A stretch of 64,000 bases of DNA from assembly GCF_022829515.1 (NCBI RefSeq), contig NZ_JAKSYL010000150.1:1-64000 (forward strand), given 5' to 3'. The stretch is from Methylobacterium sp. J-048. GTDB lineage: Bacteria; Pseudomonadota; Alphaproteobacteria; Rhizobiales; Beijerinckiaceae. The notes beneath the pieces are model-generated. The model ran no database searches. It was not told the DNA's origin and saw nothing but the letters and a program-made list of their open reading frames with translations. Within the stretch, counting starts at the first letter, position 1, and every line of letters starts with the position of its first letter. Positions 52,073 through 60,584 of this stretch are shown here, in pieces. A program made the position numbers and the translations under genes.

Positions 52073-52570
52073 ATGATCGACGACACGGAGCTTCTCGAAC
52101 GCGCCGAGGCGCTGGTCGCGGCCTACGCGGCGGCCGGGCGGACGATCGTCACCGCCGAATCCTGCACCGGCGGCCTGGTGGCGGGGCTGCTCACCGCGGT
52201 GCCCGGGTCCTCGGCCGTCCTGGAGCGCGGCTACGTCACCTACTCGAACGAGGCCAAGGCGGAAGCGATCGGGGTGCCGATGGACCTGATCCAGCGGTAC
52301 GGCGCCGTCAGCGAGGACGTGGCCCGGGCCATGGCCTGCGGAGCGCTGTCCGCCTCGCGCGCCGCGGTCGCGGTGGCGATCACCGGCATCGCCGGCCCCG
52401 GCGGCGGCAGTGCCGACAAGCCGGTCGGGCTGGTGCATTTCGGTCTGGCCCAGCGCGAGGGCGGACGCCGCCACCTGGAGCGGCGCTACGGCGATCTCGG
52501 CCGTGGACAGATCCGCCGCGCGGCGGTTGCCGACGCGCTCGGCCTGCTCGAAGGGGCGCTGGCGGACTGA
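52073..52570 (+). CDS. pncC: nicotinamide-nucleotide amidohydrolase (CinA-C domain)
   Basis: The stand-alone CinA C-terminal domain deamidates nicotinamide mononucleotide to nicotinate mononucleotide, feeding NAD recycling. The 165-residue protein shows AGRTIVTAESCTGGLVAGLLTAVPGSSAVLERGYVTYSNEAKAEAIGVP (catalytic Ser in AESCTGG and the Tyr/Lys positions YSNEAK), then VSEDVARAMACGALSASRAAVAVAITGIAGPGGGSADKPVGLVHFGL. It may be read with the following flavoprotein gene (21-bp gap). Confidence 0.95.
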   Translation: MIDDTELLERAEALVAAYAAAGRTIVTAESCTGGLVAGLLTAVPGSSAVLERGYVTYSNEAKAEAIGVPMDLIQRYGAVSEDVARAMACGALSASRAAVAVAITGIAGPGGGSADKPVGLVHFGLAQREGGRRHLERRYGDLGRGQIRRAAVADALGLLEGALAD

Positions 52571-52591
52571 TCCATTCGCAGGGAGGGTCCG

Positions 52592-53809
52592 ATGGACAGC
52601 CTGAAGACCCAGCTCTGCATCGTCGGCGGCGGCCCGGCCGGGATGATGGCCGGCCTGCTCTTCGCCCGGGCCGGGATCGGCGTGACGGTTCTGGAGAAGC
52701 ACGGGGATTTCCTGCGCGACTTCCGCGGCGACACGATCCACCCCTCCACCCTCGACCTGATGGACGAGCTGGGCCTCGCCGAGCGCTTCCGCGCCCTCCC
52801 CCAGCGGCGGGTCGAGAGCTTCTCGGGGGTCGTGGACGGCCGGAGCTACCGGGTCGCCGATTTCAGCCGGCTGCCGACCCGCAACCGCTTCCTGTCCTTC
52901 ATGCCGCAATGGGACTTTTTGGATTTTCTGGCCGGTGAGGCGGAGCACTATCCGGGTTTCCGGCTGATCCGCCGGACCGAGGCCCGCGACCTCATCGAGG
53001 CGGAGGGCCGGATCGCGGGCGTGCGGGCCGAGGGGCCGGACGGGCCGATGGAGATCCGGGCCGACCTCGTGCTCTGCGCGGACGGGCGCCACTCGGCGAT
53101 GCGCGAACGCGCCGGCTTCGTGCCCCGGGCCTTCGGGGCGCCGATCGACGTGCTGTGGTTCCGCCTGCCCCGCCGGGACGGCGACCCGGAGGCGGCGGCC
53201 GGCCGGTTCGGGCCCGGGCGCATCCTGATCACGCTGGACCGGGGCGACACCTGGCAATGCGCCTACGTGGTCCCGAAGGGCGGCGACGCGGCGCTCCGCG
53301 CCAAGGGGCTGCCGGCCTTCCGGGCGGCGGTCGCCGAGATCGCGCCGTTCCTGGCCGACCGCACCGAGGCCATCGCCGACTGGGAGGCCGTCAAGCTCCT
53401 GACCGTCACCGTCGACCGGCTGGCGCGCTGGCACCGTCCCGGCCTGCTCTGCATCGGCGATGCCGCCCACGCGATGTCGCCGGTCGGCGGGGTCGGCATC
53501 AACCTGGCGATCCAGGACGCGGTGGCGGCGGCTAACATCCTGGCCGGGCCCCTGCGGGCGGGGCCGGTCGCCGAGGCCGACCTCGCCCGCGTTCAGGCCC
53601 GGCGGCTCTTTCCGGTCCGGGCCACGCAGGCGCTGCAACGGATGATCCAGGCTCGGGTGATCGCCACCGCGCTCAGGGCCGACGCGCCGTTCCGGGCGCC
53701 GCTGGCCCTGCGCATCCTCGACCGGCTGCCGATGCTCCAGGCCCTGCCCGCCCGGATGATCGGGATGGGCGTGCGGCCGGAGCATGTGTCCGCCCCGGTC
53801 CAGAGCTGA
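52592..53809 (+). CDS. FAD-dependent monooxygenase (PHBH fold)
   Basis: A 405-residue group A flavoprotein hydroxylase: QLCIVGGGPAGMMAGLLFARAGIGVTVLEKH (GxGxxG), the second FAD/NADPH motif LVLCADGRHSAMRERAG, and GLLCIGDAAHAMSPVGGVGINLAIQDAVAAANIL (GD motif). The RGDTIHPSTLDLMDELGLAERF start and the absence of membrane helices suggest a soluble aromatic or polyketide hydroxylase; UbiH-like roles are less likely. The substrate is unknown. Confidence 0.92.
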   Translation: MDSLKTQLCIVGGGPAGMMAGLLFARAGIGVTVLEKHGDFLRDFRGDTIHPSTLDLMDELGLAERFRALPQRRVESFSGVVDGRSYRVADFSRLPTRNRFLSFMPQWDFLDFLAGEAEHYPGFRLIRRTEARDLIEAEGRIAGVRAEGPDGPMEIRADLVLCADGRHSAMRERAGFVPRAFGAPIDVLWFRLPRRDGDPEAAAGRFGPGRILITLDRGDTWQCAYVVPKGGDAALRAKGLPAFRAAVAEIAPFLADRTEAIADWEAVKLLTVTVDRLARWHRPGLLCIGDAAHAMSPVGGVGINLAIQDAVAAANILAGPLRAGPVAEADLARVQARRLFPVRATQALQRMIQARVIATALRADAPFRAPLALRILDRLPMLQALPARMIGMGVRPEHVSAPVQS

Positions 53810-53814
53810 CGTGT

Positions 53815-54270
53815 TCAGACGGTGCCGTACATCCGGTCCGCCCGCCCCTCGAAGGCGTCGGTGAACTTGCGGAAGGCGCGGTCGAACATCGTGCCCATCA
53901 GGAGCCCGAGGGTCCGACTCTTGAACTCATAGGTGATGAAGAAGTCGACGGCGCAACCGCCGTTCGGCGCCTCCTTGAACGACCAGCGGTTCTCGAGGTG
54001 CCGGAACGGGCCGTCGATATACTCGGCGACGATCTTGTGGTGGCCTGGATCGAGGCTGACCCGGGTGGTGAAGCGCTCGCGGATCGCCTTGTAGCCGACC
54101 CCCATCTCGGCGATCAGCACCTGCCCGCCCTCCGGCATATCCTGGCGGCGGATCACCCGCAGGGATTCGCACAGCGGCAGGAATTCCGGGTAGCGCTCCA
54201 CATCGGCCACGAGATCGTACATCTGCTGCGGCGAATGCCGCACCGTACGGGTAACCCGGAAAGACGGCAT
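53815..54270 (-). CDS. COQ10/RatA-like START-domain protein
   Basis: A 151-residue polyketide-cyclase/START-fold protein: FRVTRTVRHSPQQMYDLVADVERYPEFLPLCESLRV, then TTRVSLDPGHHKIVAEYIDGPFRHLENRWSFKEA and AVDFFITYEFKSRTLGLLMGTMFDRAFRKFTDAFEGRADRMYG. In alphaproteobacteria this family is usually the coenzyme-Q-binding COQ10 homologue rather than the toxin RatA, which is the E. coli name; it acts in ubiquinone use in the respiratory chain. ATG 54270, 16 bases after the lipA stop, so probably in one operon with lipA. Confidence 0.9.
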   Translation of the reverse strand: MPSFRVTRTVRHSPQQMYDLVADVERYPEFLPLCESLRVIRRQDMPEGGQVLIAEMGVGYKAIRERFTTRVSLDPGHHKIVAEYIDGPFRHLENRWSFKEAPNGGCAVDFFITYEFKSRTLGLLMGTMFDRAFRKFTDAFEGRADRMYGTV

Positions 54271-54286
54271 TTCTGTTCCGACGTGC

Positions 54287-55282
54287 TCAGGCCGAGAGGG
54301 CGGGGGCGTGCGAGGCAGCATGCTTGGCGAGCCGGGCCGCCTGAAGCTTGGCAAAGTCCTCGCCGGCATGGTGCGACGAGCGGGTGAGCGGCGTGGCCGA
54401 GACCAGCAGGAAACCCTTGGCGTAGGCAGTGGTCTCGTAGGTCTTGAACTCGTCGGGCGGCACGAAGCGCACCACCTCGTGGTGCTTCTTCGACGGCTGC
54501 AGGTACTGGCCGATGGTGAGGAAGTCGACCTCGGCGGAGCGCAGGTCGTCCATGAGCTGGAGCACCTCGTTGCGCTCCTCGCCGAGCCCGACCATGATGC
54601 CGGACTTGGTGAAGATCGTCGGGTCGAGTTCCTTCACGCGCTGCAGCAGCCGCACCGAGTGGAAGTAGCGGGCGCCCGGCCGCACCGTCAGGTACTTGGC
54701 CGGCACCGTTTCCAGGTTGTGGTTGAACACGTCGGGCTTGGCCGCGACCACCACCTCCAGGGCGCCGTCCTTGCGCAGGAAGTCGGGGGTGAGGATCTCC
54801 ACGGTGGTGCCGGGGCTCGCCCGGCGGATCGCCGCGATGGTCCGGGCGAAATGCTGGGCGCCGCCGTCCTTCAGGTCGTCCCGGTCCACCGAGGTGATCA
54901 CCACGTGGTGGAGGCCGAGCTTGGCCACCGAGTCGCCGATCTTTTCGGGCTCCAGGGCGTCCAGCGCGTTGGGCAGACCGGTGCGGACGTTGCAGAAGGC
55001 GCAGGCCCGCGTGCAGGTGTCGCCCATGATCATGAAGGTGGCGTGCCGCTTCTCCCAGCACTCGCCGATATTCGGGCAGCCGGCCTCCTCGCAGACCGTG
55101 ACCAGGCCGTGCTCGCGCACGATCTTCTGGGTCTCGGTCCAGGCCTTTGAGCCCGGCGCCTTGACCCGGATCCAGTCCGGCTTCTTGGCCTGGACCGGCT
55201 GGTCCGGCCGGTGCGCCTTCTCGGGGTGGCGCAGGCGCGCGGAGCGCGGATCGTTCTTCAGGATGTCGAGGACGACGGCCAT
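54287..55282 (-). CDS. lipA: lipoyl synthase
   Basis: A radical-SAM enzyme that inserts two sulfurs into protein-bound octanoyl groups to make lipoate. The 331-residue protein has the auxiliary-cluster cysteines in [13 protein letters not shown], the SAM cluster motif [10 protein letters not shown], and the conserved [10 protein letters not shown] at the C terminus. It requires two [4Fe-4S] clusters. The next gene downstream is the COQ10-like gene, an order frequent in Rhizobiales. Confidence 0.97.
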   Translation of the reverse strand: MAVVLDILKNDPRSARLRHPEKAHRPDQPVQAKKPDWIRVKAPGSKAWTETQKIVREHGLVTVCEEAGCPNIGECWEKRHATFMIMGDTCTRACAFCNVRTGLPNALDALEPEKIGDSVAKLGLHHVVITSVDRDDLKDGGAQHFARTIAAIRRASPGTTVEILTPDFLRKDGALEVVVAAKPDVFNHNLETVPAKYLTVRPGARYFHSVRLLQRVKELDPTIFTKSGIMVGLGEERNEVLQLMDDLRSAEVDFLTIGQYLQPSKKHHEVVRFVPPDEFKTYETTAYAKGFLLVSATPLTRSSHHAGEDFAKLQAARLAKHAASHAPALSA

Positions 55283-55501
55283 AGGTCGAGGGCTGCCACA
55301 CCGCGGGGAAGCGCCCGGAGGCGCGGTCGTTCAGAGAGGACTGACTTAGAGGTTCTACCGCCCTCCCGCAAACCGGCGCGACGCTGCAGCGCGCCTTCGC
55401 GCAGACAGCTTGTCCGACGACTCAACGCCCAGCCGAAGCCAGATCTTCAACGGTGAGGGAATCATCCCTATGATGCATCCCGATCGAAGGGGCCTTCTAG
55501 A

Positions 55502-55726
55502 ATGGGCAAGCCGAGTCAGCACGTTTCGCCGAGTGGATCGCGCTGGAGCCTCCGCCGTGCAGGGGCTGCGAAGGCGTCGAAGACCTTCGAGACCCAGGCG
55601 GAGGCGATCGCGAAGGGCCGCGAGGTCGCGCGCAAGCAGAGGACCATTTTGTTCATCCATGGTCCGGATGGTCGGATCCGCGAGCGCGACTCCTACAGGG
55701 CCGAGTCCGGCCAGCCGAATGGCTGA
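55502..55726 (+). CDS. DUF2188 family protein, first gene of a low-GC pair
   Basis: A 74-residue protein: HVSPSGSRWSLRRAGAAKASKTFETQAEAIAKGREVARKQRTILFIHGPDGRIRERDSY, which matches the DUF2188 pattern (HV.P....W.V.....A.......T..EA...A...A......L..H..DG.I....). It ends two bases before the TIR/NDT-like gene, which lacks its own ribosome site, so the two are translationally coupled. DUF2188 proteins are small and of unknown function; they are frequently linked to accessory loci. Confidence 0.82.
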   Translation: MGKPSQHVSPSGSRWSLRRAGAAKASKTFETQAEAIAKGREVARKQRTILFIHGPDGRIRERDSYRAESGQPNG

Positions 55727-55728
55727 CC

Positions 55729-56367
55729 GTGGCCGAAGCTGCCTTTGAGCGCTCGGTTTTCATCAACTGTCCCTTCGACGAAGCCTACGAACCGATCCTG
55801 CAGGCCATCCTCTTCTGTGTGGTCTACCTCGGCTTCAGTCCGAGGATCGCGCGGGAACGGAACGACTCCGCGGAGGTGCGGCTGGAGAAGATTACGGACC
55901 TGATCGAGGCCTGCAAATTCTCCATCCACGATCTCAGTCGCGCACAGGCGACCACGGCCGGAGAATACTATCGTCTCAACATGCCGTTCGAGTACGGGAT
56001 CGATTGGGCGTGCCGGCGATGGTTCGGTTCAGGCCGGGACGCGAAACGGTTGCTCGTCTTGGAAGAGAAGCCGTACCGCTACCAAGCATCCATCTCCGAT
56101 ATATCAGGTTCGGATATTCAGTATCATCAAGCGGATTATCAGATCGCCGTTCGGAAAGTTCGCAATTGGCTTGTCAGTGAAGCCGGCATCGCGGCGCCCG
56201 GCGCGGCCCGGATCCTCGCTCACTACGCCGACTTTCAGGGCTGGTACGATGAGAAGCGGCACACCGATGGCTTCTCGGCGGCAGACATCGCGGATTACAC
56301 GACACCGGAGCTGCTGCAGGCTATGCTTGATTGGGTGAGCCTCGGCCAGCCGATCGTTTTCGACTGA
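55729..56367 (+). CDS. TIR/deoxyribosyltransferase-like protein of unknown function
   Basis: A 212-residue soluble protein. N-terminal VFINCPFDEAYEPILQAILFCVVYLGFSPRIARERNDSAEVRLEKITDLIEACKFSIHDLSR, then RLNMPFEYGIDWACRRWFG, LLVLEEKPYRYQASISDISGSDIQYH and VRNWLVSEAGIAAPGAARIL. The order of strand, 'SIHDLSR' and 'MPFEYGI' recalls TIR/nucleoside-deoxyribosyltransferase folds, where FELG/FEYG-type Glu is catalytic, so an NAD- or nucleotide-cleaving role is conceivable. GTG start, two bases after the DUF2188 stop. Bases 56041-56160 are about 48% GC, well below the neighbours. Confidence 0.8.
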   Translation: MAEAAFERSVFINCPFDEAYEPILQAILFCVVYLGFSPRIARERNDSAEVRLEKITDLIEACKFSIHDLSRAQATTAGEYYRLNMPFEYGIDWACRRWFGSGRDAKRLLVLEEKPYRYQASISDISGSDIQYHQADYQIAVRKVRNWLVSEAGIAAPGAARILAHYADFQGWYDEKRHTDGFSAADIADYTTPELLQAMLDWVSLGQPIVFD

Positions 56368-56419
56368 GCCCCTGCAAAACGCGGACGCATCGGATGCGCG
56401 CCCGCATCCCGTGATCCGC

Positions 56420-57151
56420 TCAGATCCCGAGCCCCCGCACCAGCAGCCCGGCCAGGACCGCCCCGATCACCGGGCCCGCCACCGGGATCAGCGCGTAGCC
56501 CCAGTCGGACGAGCCTTTTCCGGCGATCGGCAGCACCGCGTGGGCGAGGCGCGGCCCGAGGTCGCGGGCGGGGTTGATGGCGTAGCCGGTGGTGCCGCCG
56601 AGCGAGAGGCCGATACCCCAGACCAGCATGCCGACCATGTAGGGCGCGACCCCGCGCGGGATCGCCCCGGACGCGCCGAGCGTGTTGGTCACCAGCGCCG
56701 AGATCGTCAGGATCAGGAAGAAGGTGGCGATGATCTCGGAGGTCCAGTTGGCCTTGGCGTCCCGGATCGCCGGGCCGGTGCAGAAGCAGGCGAGCTTCAG
56801 GTCCTGCTCGGGCGTCGCCGCCCAGTGCGGCAGGTAATGGAGCCAGACGATCGCGGCGCCCGCGAAGGCGCCGAGCGTCTGCGCCGGGATGTAGATCGCG
56901 AGCTTGGAAAAATCCCCGGAACTGATGGCGCCGGCCACGGTGACGGCGGGGTTGAGATGCGCGTCCGGGCTGCCGGTGGCGGTGGCGACGAAGATTCCGG
57001 CCAGCACGCCGAAGGCCCAGCCGGCCGTGATCGCGATCCAGCCGGCGCTCTCCGCCTTGGACTGCTTGAGCAGGGCGCCGGCGACGACGCCGTCTCCCAG
57101 CACGATCAGCGTCATCGTGCCGAGGAATTCACCCAGGAATGGCGATGTCAT
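56420..57151 (-). CDS. glpF: aquaglyceroporin (MIP family), glycerol facilitator
   Basis: A 243-residue channel with six helices and two NPA loops: LNPAVTVAGAISSG (first half) and INPARDLGPRLAHAVLP (second). The Asp after the second NPA-Arg (NPARD) is typical of glycerol-conducting GlpF-type channels rather than strict water channels. It lets glycerol into the cell, where GlpK traps it. It is the last gene of the glpR-glpD-glpK-glpF block; a palindromic repeat lies between it and glpK. Confidence 0.94.
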   Translation of the reverse strand: MTSPFLGEFLGTMTLIVLGDGVVAGALLKQSKAESAGWIAITAGWAFGVLAGIFVATATGSPDAHLNPAVTVAGAISSGDFSKLAIYIPAQTLGAFAGAAIVWLHYLPHWAATPEQDLKLACFCTGPAIRDAKANWTSEIIATFFLILTISALVTNTLGASGAIPRGVAPYMVGMLVWGIGLSLGGTTGYAINPARDLGPRLAHAVLPIAGKGSSDWGYALIPVAGPVIGAVLAGLLVRGLGI

Positions 57152-57254
57152 GGTTTGATCTCCCCCGGTTGCTGCTTATTGTAAGATTTTACAGCTTGTT
57201 CGAGCGTGTAATGCTGAGAGATGATTGTCGATATCTATCGATCTTCCAATCTCT

Positions 57255-57367
57255 TCCCTCATCCTGAGGTGCCGGAGCGCAGCGGAGGCCTCGAAGGAGC
57301 CCTCCAGCCGGACCTGCGATCCCTGGAGCCCTCCTTCGAGGCTGCTGCGCAGCACCTCAGGATGAGG
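57255..57367. repeat. dispersed palindrome, 'ccctcatcc...ggatgagg' type, copy 2
   Basis: ccctcatcctgaggtgc on the left and gcacctcaggatgagg on the right, with inner arms cctcgaaggagccctccag and ctggagccctccttcgagg shared with 51401-51516. It separates glpF from glpK and could contribute to differential expression within the block. Confidence 0.8.
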
Positions 57368-57404
57368 TCGCGGGTAGGCGTGATCCGGCCCGAAGGCCCT
57401 CACC

Positions 57405-58910
57405 TCAATCCTCGTCGAGCTTCCAGTCGAAGGAGCGCTGCACCGCCCGGCCCCAGGCGGCGGCGATCTTTTCGCGTTGGCCGGCATCCATCTTCGGGGT
57501 CCAGCGCTTGTCGACGCCCCAGTTGCGCTTGAGGTCGTCGAGGCCCTTCCAGTAACCGACCGCGAGGCCGGCCGCGTAGGCGGCGCCGAGCGCCGTGGTC
57601 TCGGAGACTTTCGGGCGCACCACCGGCACGTCGAGCATGTCGGCCTGGAACTGCATCAGCGTGTTGTTGGCGACCATGCCGCCGTCGGCGCGCAGCTCCT
57701 TGACCGGAATCCCGGAATCCTGGGCCATCGCCTGGAGCACCTCGTGGGTCTGGAAGGCGGTCGCCTCCAGCACCGAGCGGGCGATGTGGCCGCGGTTGAC
57801 GTAGCGGGTCAGGCCGATGATCAGCCCGCGGGCGCCCTCGTTCCAGTGCGGCGCGTAGAGGCCCGAAAAGGCCGGCACGAAGTAGACGCCGCCATTGTCC
57901 TCCACGGTGGTGGCGAGCGTCTCGACCTCGGCCGAATCCTTGATCATGTGGAGGTTGTCGCGCAGCCACTGCACCAGGGCGCCGGTGATCGCGATCGAGC
58001 CCTCCAGCGCGTAGGCCGGCTTCTGGCCGTCGAGGCGGTAGGCCAGGGTGGTAATGAGGCCGGCCTTCGACGGGATCGGCGTGTCGCCGGTGTTCATCAG
58101 CGCGAAGCAGCCGGTGCCGTAGGTGTTCTTGGCTTCGCCCGGACTGAAGCAGGTCTGCCCGAACAGGGCCGCCTGCTGGTCGCCCAGGATGCCGGCGATC
58201 GGTACGCCGGCGAACGGCGCCTTGGTCTCGCCGTAGACCTCGCTGGAGGACACGATTTTCGGCAGCATCGCCCGCGGGATGCCGAAGGTCGCCAGCATGC
58301 CGTCGTCCCAGTCCAGGGATTTCAGCGACATCAGCTGCGTGCGGCTGGCATTGGTCACGTCGGTGACGTGCAGCCCGCCCTCGATGCCGCCGGTGAGGTT
58401 CCAGACCAGCCAAGTGTCGATGTTGCCGAACAGCACGTCGCCGGACTCGGCCCGCTCGCGGGCGCCTTCGACATGGTCCAGAAGCCATCGCAGCTTGAGA
58501 CCGGAAAAATAACTCGCCAGGGGCAGGCCGGTGAGGTCGCGGAACCGGTCGCGGCCGCCGTCGCGGGCGAATTCGGAGACCAGCCGGTCGTTGCGGGTAT
58601 CCTGCCAGACCAGGGCGTTGTGCAGCGGCTTGCCGGTGCGGCGGTCCCAGATCAGCGTGGTCTCGCGCTGGTTGGTGATGCCGACGGCCGCAAGGTCGGT
58701 GGGCTGGAGGCCGGCTTTTTCCAGGGCCTCGCGCATCACGCCCTGCGTCTTGGTCCAGATCTCGGCGGCGTCGTGCTCGACATGGCCGGGGGCCGGATAG
58801 ATCTGTGCGTGCTCGGCCTGGGCCAGCGCGATGACGCTGCCCTCGCGATCGAACACCATGAAGCGGCTGCTCGTGGTGCCCTGGTCGATGGCCCCGACGT
58901 AACGGCTCAT
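57405..58910 (-). CDS. glpK: glycerol kinase
   Basis: Phosphorylates glycerol to glycerol-3-phosphate. The 501-residue FGGY-fold protein has [157 protein letters not shown]. Length and motifs are typical. It follows glpD closely (56 bp) in the glp block. Confidence 0.97.
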   Translation of the reverse strand: MSRYVGAIDQGTTSSRFMVFDREGSVIALAQAEHAQIYPAPGHVEHDAAEIWTKTQGVMREALEKAGLQPTDLAAVGITNQRETTLIWDRRTGKPLHNALVWQDTRNDRLVSEFARDGGRDRFRDLTGLPLASYFSGLKLRWLLDHVEGARERAESGDVLFGNIDTWLVWNLTGGIEGGLHVTDVTNASRTQLMSLKSLDWDDGMLATFGIPRAMLPKIVSSSEVYGETKAPFAGVPIAGILGDQQAALFGQTCFSPGEAKNTYGTGCFALMNTGDTPIPSKAGLITTLAYRLDGQKPAYALEGSIAITGALVQWLRDNLHMIKDSAEVETLATTVEDNGGVYFVPAFSGLYAPHWNEGARGLIIGLTRYVNRGHIARSVLEATAFQTHEVLQAMAQDSGIPVKELRADGGMVANNTLMQFQADMLDVPVVRPKVSETTALGAAYAAGLAVGYWKGLDDLKRNWGVDKRWTPKMDAGQREKIAAAWGRAVQRSFDWKLDED

Positions 58911-58966
58911 CGTTCCCTCCCTGAGTTATGCCTGACCGGTCTCGCGCCGGCTCGGGTTCGACACAA

Positions 58967-60499
58967 TCATGCAGCCTCGGCCTTGCGGTCGAGGTAGGCG
59001 GCAAGCCGTGCGGCGCTCTCCGGGCCGGTGCGCAGGCCGAGCTTCGAGCGGCGCCAGAGGATGTCCTCGGCGGTGACCGCCCATTCCTCGGCGCGCAGGT
59101 AATCGACCTCGGCCGCCGTGAGGCCGCCGTCGAACACCTCGCCGAGATCGGCCATGGAGCGCGCGGTCCCGACGATCTCGCGGGCCTTGGTCCCGTAGGC
59201 GCGGGCGAGGCGTCGCGCGGTCTCGGCTGGCAGGAAAGGTTTTTCCGCCTGAAGCTTGGCCAGGAAAGAATCGAAGTCGGCGTCCGGCATGGCGCCGCCG
59301 GGCAGCACCGCGTCGCCGGTCCAGGCCGGCTTGAGGCCCGGGAAGAACGGCTTGAGCTTCTCGATCGCGTGCTCGGCGAGCCGCCGGTAGGTGGTGATCT
59401 TGCCGCCGAACACCGACAGCACCGCCGCCTTGCCGCCCTGGTCCTCCACGTCGAGGACGTAGTCGCGGGTCACCGCGGAGGCGTTCTCGGCCGCGTCGTC
59501 GTAGAGCGGGCGCACGCCCGAATAGCTCCAGACCACGTCGGCCGGGGTGATGCGCGTGTCGAACGAGCGGTTGATGCAGCCGCAGAGGTAATCGGTCTCC
59601 TCGGGGGAAATCGAGACCGGCCCTGGCTCGCCGTCATAGGGCACGTCGGTGGTGCCGATCAGCGTGAAGTCGCGCTCGTAGGGGATCGCGAAGATGATCC
59701 GCTTGTCCGGCTGCTGCAGGATGTAGGCCTGGTCCCCCGGGAACAGGCGCTTGACCACGATGTGGCTGCCCTTGATCAGGCGCACCGCCGCACGGCTGTT
59801 GATGCCCAGCGTGCCGCCGAGCGTCGCGCTCACCCACGGGCCGGCGGCGTTGACCACCGCCTTCGCCCGGACATTGTGCTCGGCGCCGGTGCGCTCATCG
59901 CGCAAAGTGGCGACCCAGCCGTCACCCTCGCGCCGGGCCGAGACGACGCCGGTGCGGGTCAGCACCGTGGCGCCGCGCTCGCGGGCATCCATGGCGTTGA
60001 GCACGACCAGGCGGCTGTCCTCGACCCAGCAGTCGGAATAGACGAAGCCGCGGGTCAGCCGCTTCTGCAGCGGCGCGCCGTAGGGCGATCTGCGCAGGTC
60101 CACCGATGTCGAGCCCGGCAGCGTCCGCAGCCGCGCGAGATGGTCGTACAGGAACAGGCCGAGCCGCAGCATCCAGGCCGGACGCAGGCCCTCGTCGTGG
60201 GGCAGCACGAAGCGCAGGGGCCAGATCACGTGGGGCGCCTGCCGAAGCAGCCGCTCGCGCTCGGCCAAAGCCTCGCGGACCAGGCGGAACTCGTAATATT
60301 CGAGGTAGCGCAGGCCGCCGTGGATCAGCTTCGTCGAGGACGAGGAGGTGAAGCCGGCCAGATCCCCGCGCTCGGCCAGCAGGACCGACAAGCCGCGGCC
60401 CGCCGCGTCGCGCGCGATCCCGGTGCCGTTGATGCCGCCGCCGATGACCAGGAGGTCGTAGGCGTCGGACGGCTCGCGCTGGCGCTGTGCAGCCGGCAT
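58967..60499 (-). CDS. glpD: aerobic glycerol-3-phosphate dehydrogenase
   Basis: The membrane-associated FAD dehydrogenase that oxidises glycerol-3-phosphate to dihydroxyacetone phosphate, passing electrons to ubiquinone. The 510-residue protein has YDLLVIGGGINGTGIARDAAGRGLSVLLAERGDLAGFTSSSSTKLIHGGLRYLEYYEFRLVREAL, VVNAAGPWV, GSHIVVKRL, and FGGKITTYRRLAEHAIEKL in the C-terminal half. ATG 60499 begins a few residues before the dinucleotide motif. An operator-like palindrome lies about 58-75 bases upstream of it. Confidence 0.97.
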   Translation of the reverse strand: MPAAQRQREPSDAYDLLVIGGGINGTGIARDAAGRGLSVLLAERGDLAGFTSSSSTKLIHGGLRYLEYYEFRLVREALAERERLLRQAPHVIWPLRFVLPHDEGLRPAWMLRLGLFLYDHLARLRTLPGSTSVDLRRSPYGAPLQKRLTRGFVYSDCWVEDSRLVVLNAMDARERGATVLTRTGVVSARREGDGWVATLRDERTGAEHNVRAKAVVNAAGPWVSATLGGTLGINSRAAVRLIKGSHIVVKRLFPGDQAYILQQPDKRIIFAIPYERDFTLIGTTDVPYDGEPGPVSISPEETDYLCGCINRSFDTRITPADVVWSYSGVRPLYDDAAENASAVTRDYVLDVEDQGGKAAVLSVFGGKITTYRRLAEHAIEKLKPFFPGLKPAWTGDAVLPGGAMPDADFDSFLAKLQAEKPFLPAETARRLARAYGTKAREIVGTARSMADLGEVFDGGLTAAEVDYLRAEEWAVTAEDILWRRSKLGLRTGPESAARLAAYLDRKAEAA

Positions 60500-60556
60500 T
60501 GTTCCTCCTCTCCCGCCCTGGATGGCGGGTTCAGGACATATTGAGCCGCCTGTCGA

Positions 60557-60572
60557 TTTTCGCAAGCGAAAA
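60557..60572. promoter_or_regulatory. GlpR-operator-like palindrome upstream of glpD
   Basis: A perfect 7-bp inverted repeat (ttttcgc/gcgaaaa) with a two-base spacer, in the 85-bp gap between the glpR stop and the glpD start. Its 'TTCG...CGAA' centre resembles the GlpR operator core of E. coli as I recall it. A half-site gcatgttcgtta follows at 60576-60587. Confidence 0.6.
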
Positions 60573-60584
60573 AACGCATGTTCG

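Noticed and set aside
53815..54270. RatA toxin of a RatAB-type toxin-antitoxin pair
   Set aside because: No partner gene is adjacent and the lipA-linked context in alphaproteobacteria favours the COQ10-type role.
55502..56367. A prophage or transposon around the DUF2188 cassette
   Set aside because: No transposase, integrase, tRNA att site or terminal inverted repeats are visible at either edge, so mobility is not supported beyond the low GC.
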